Assembly (NCBI GenBank): GCA_030151135.1 | Contig: JASLEQ010000386.1 | Location: 1-6,708 of the forward strand | DNA from: Candidatus Sulfotelmatobacter sp. | GTDB taxonomy: Bacteria > Acidobacteriota > Terriglobia > Terriglobales > SbA1 | Length of the DNA stretch: 6,708 nucleotides | Direction of reading: 5' to 3' | Shown here: positions 6,528 through 6,708 of the stretch, piece after piece | How the letters are laid out: each line of letters begins with the position of its first letter | Position numbering within the stretch: the stretch's first letter is position 1 | Position numbers and translations under genes: made by a program | Notes under the pieces: model-generated | The model's input: only the letters and a program-made list of their open reading frames with translations | What the model was told of the DNA's origin: nothing | Database searches by the model: none

Positions 6528-6708
6528 CTAAGGCTTGGCCAGGCTGTCCAGGTAACGGTTGTTGTAGAAGGTCGTAGTTTTCTGGACGAATTCCAGGATG
6601 CGGAACATCCGTTCCCGGGCCTCTCGATTCATTTCGCGGAACTGCACGGCCACTCCGCTTCCCGGATCCAGTCTTGCAACAGTTCCGGAAATCCGTAGAT
6701 TCGGGTCG
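6528..6708 (-). CDS. PilZ-domain protein, C-terminal fragment (partial)
   Basis: The - strand is open from the right edge to a TAG whose complement is at 6528-6530, giving 59 residues with the start outside the window. The readable part begins DPNLRISGTVARLDPGSGVA, continues VQFREMNREARERMFRILEF and ends in a short tail YNNRYLDSLAKP. This fits the last strands and closing helix of a PilZ domain, where a GVAVQF-type strand is followed by a helix rich in Arg/Glu. The cyclic-di-GMP-binding motifs (RxxxR and D/NxSxxG) lie upstream in the protein and cannot be checked here. The gene converges on cheB, with 13 bp between the stops, so it is not in the same operon but may be functionally related. 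The family call is moderate because only the end is visible. Confidence 0.7.
   Translation of the reverse strand, partial: DPNLRISGTVARLDPGSGVAVQFREMNREARERMFRILEFVQKTTTFYNNRYLDSLAKP

Noticed and set aside
6515..6535. Bidirectional terminator between cheB and the PilZ gene
   Set aside because: Only a short CCGCGG palindrome and a TTTT are present in the 13-bp gap and its edge; no convincing stem-loop can be drawn.
6456..6698. 80-codon + strand open frame overlapping the cheB end and the right edge
   Set aside because: It overlaps the conserved end of CheB in another frame and is antisense to the better supported PilZ-like frame.

Overview
This window is a chemosensory (chemotaxis-like) operon core, read left to right on the + strand: cheA - cheW - methyl-accepting receptor (mcp) - cheB. 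It ends with the 3' end of a convergent PilZ-domain gene on the - strand. The sequence is moderately GC-rich with mostly G/C third codon positions. Soluble multi-PAS receptors, a CheA with two C-terminal CheW-like modules and a nearby PilZ gene suggest a soil-type Gram-negative such as an Acidobacteriota or deltaproteobacterial lineage. That placement is an impression from protein style, not a demonstrated assignment.

Layout: bases 1-76 hold a weakly supported tail of an upstream frame. Bases 98-2452 encode the histidine kinase CheA. CheW follows after 8 bp, with its Shine-Dalgarno overlapping the cheA stop codon. A 51-bp gap leads to a 799-residue cytosolic receptor with three PAS domains, two HAMP-like units and an MCP signalling hairpin. 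A 64-bp gap containing a perfect 14-bp inverted repeat precedes cheB, which starts with GTG. The cheB stop lies 13 bp from the stop of the opposing PilZ gene. No stretch longer than 300 bases lacks a gene, and I see no tRNA, rRNA, CRISPR array, insertion sequence or origin.

How it works, inferred from the families: the soluble receptor senses an intracellular cue through its PAS domains and, with CheW, controls CheA autophosphorylation. CheA passes phosphate to CheB, and probably to a response regulator outside the window. CheB demethylates the receptor for adaptation. CheR and CheY are not encoded here.

The most interesting point is in CheA. Between the HPt and dimerisation domains, where a CheY/CheB-docking P2 domain is often found, there is a 24 + 5 + 24 residue tandem motif resembling the MshEN cyclic-di-GMP-binding fold. 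With the adjacent PilZ gene, this raises the possibility that cyclic-di-GMP feeds directly into the kinase. The rest is a fairly ordinary chemosensory locus with some unusual architectural details.
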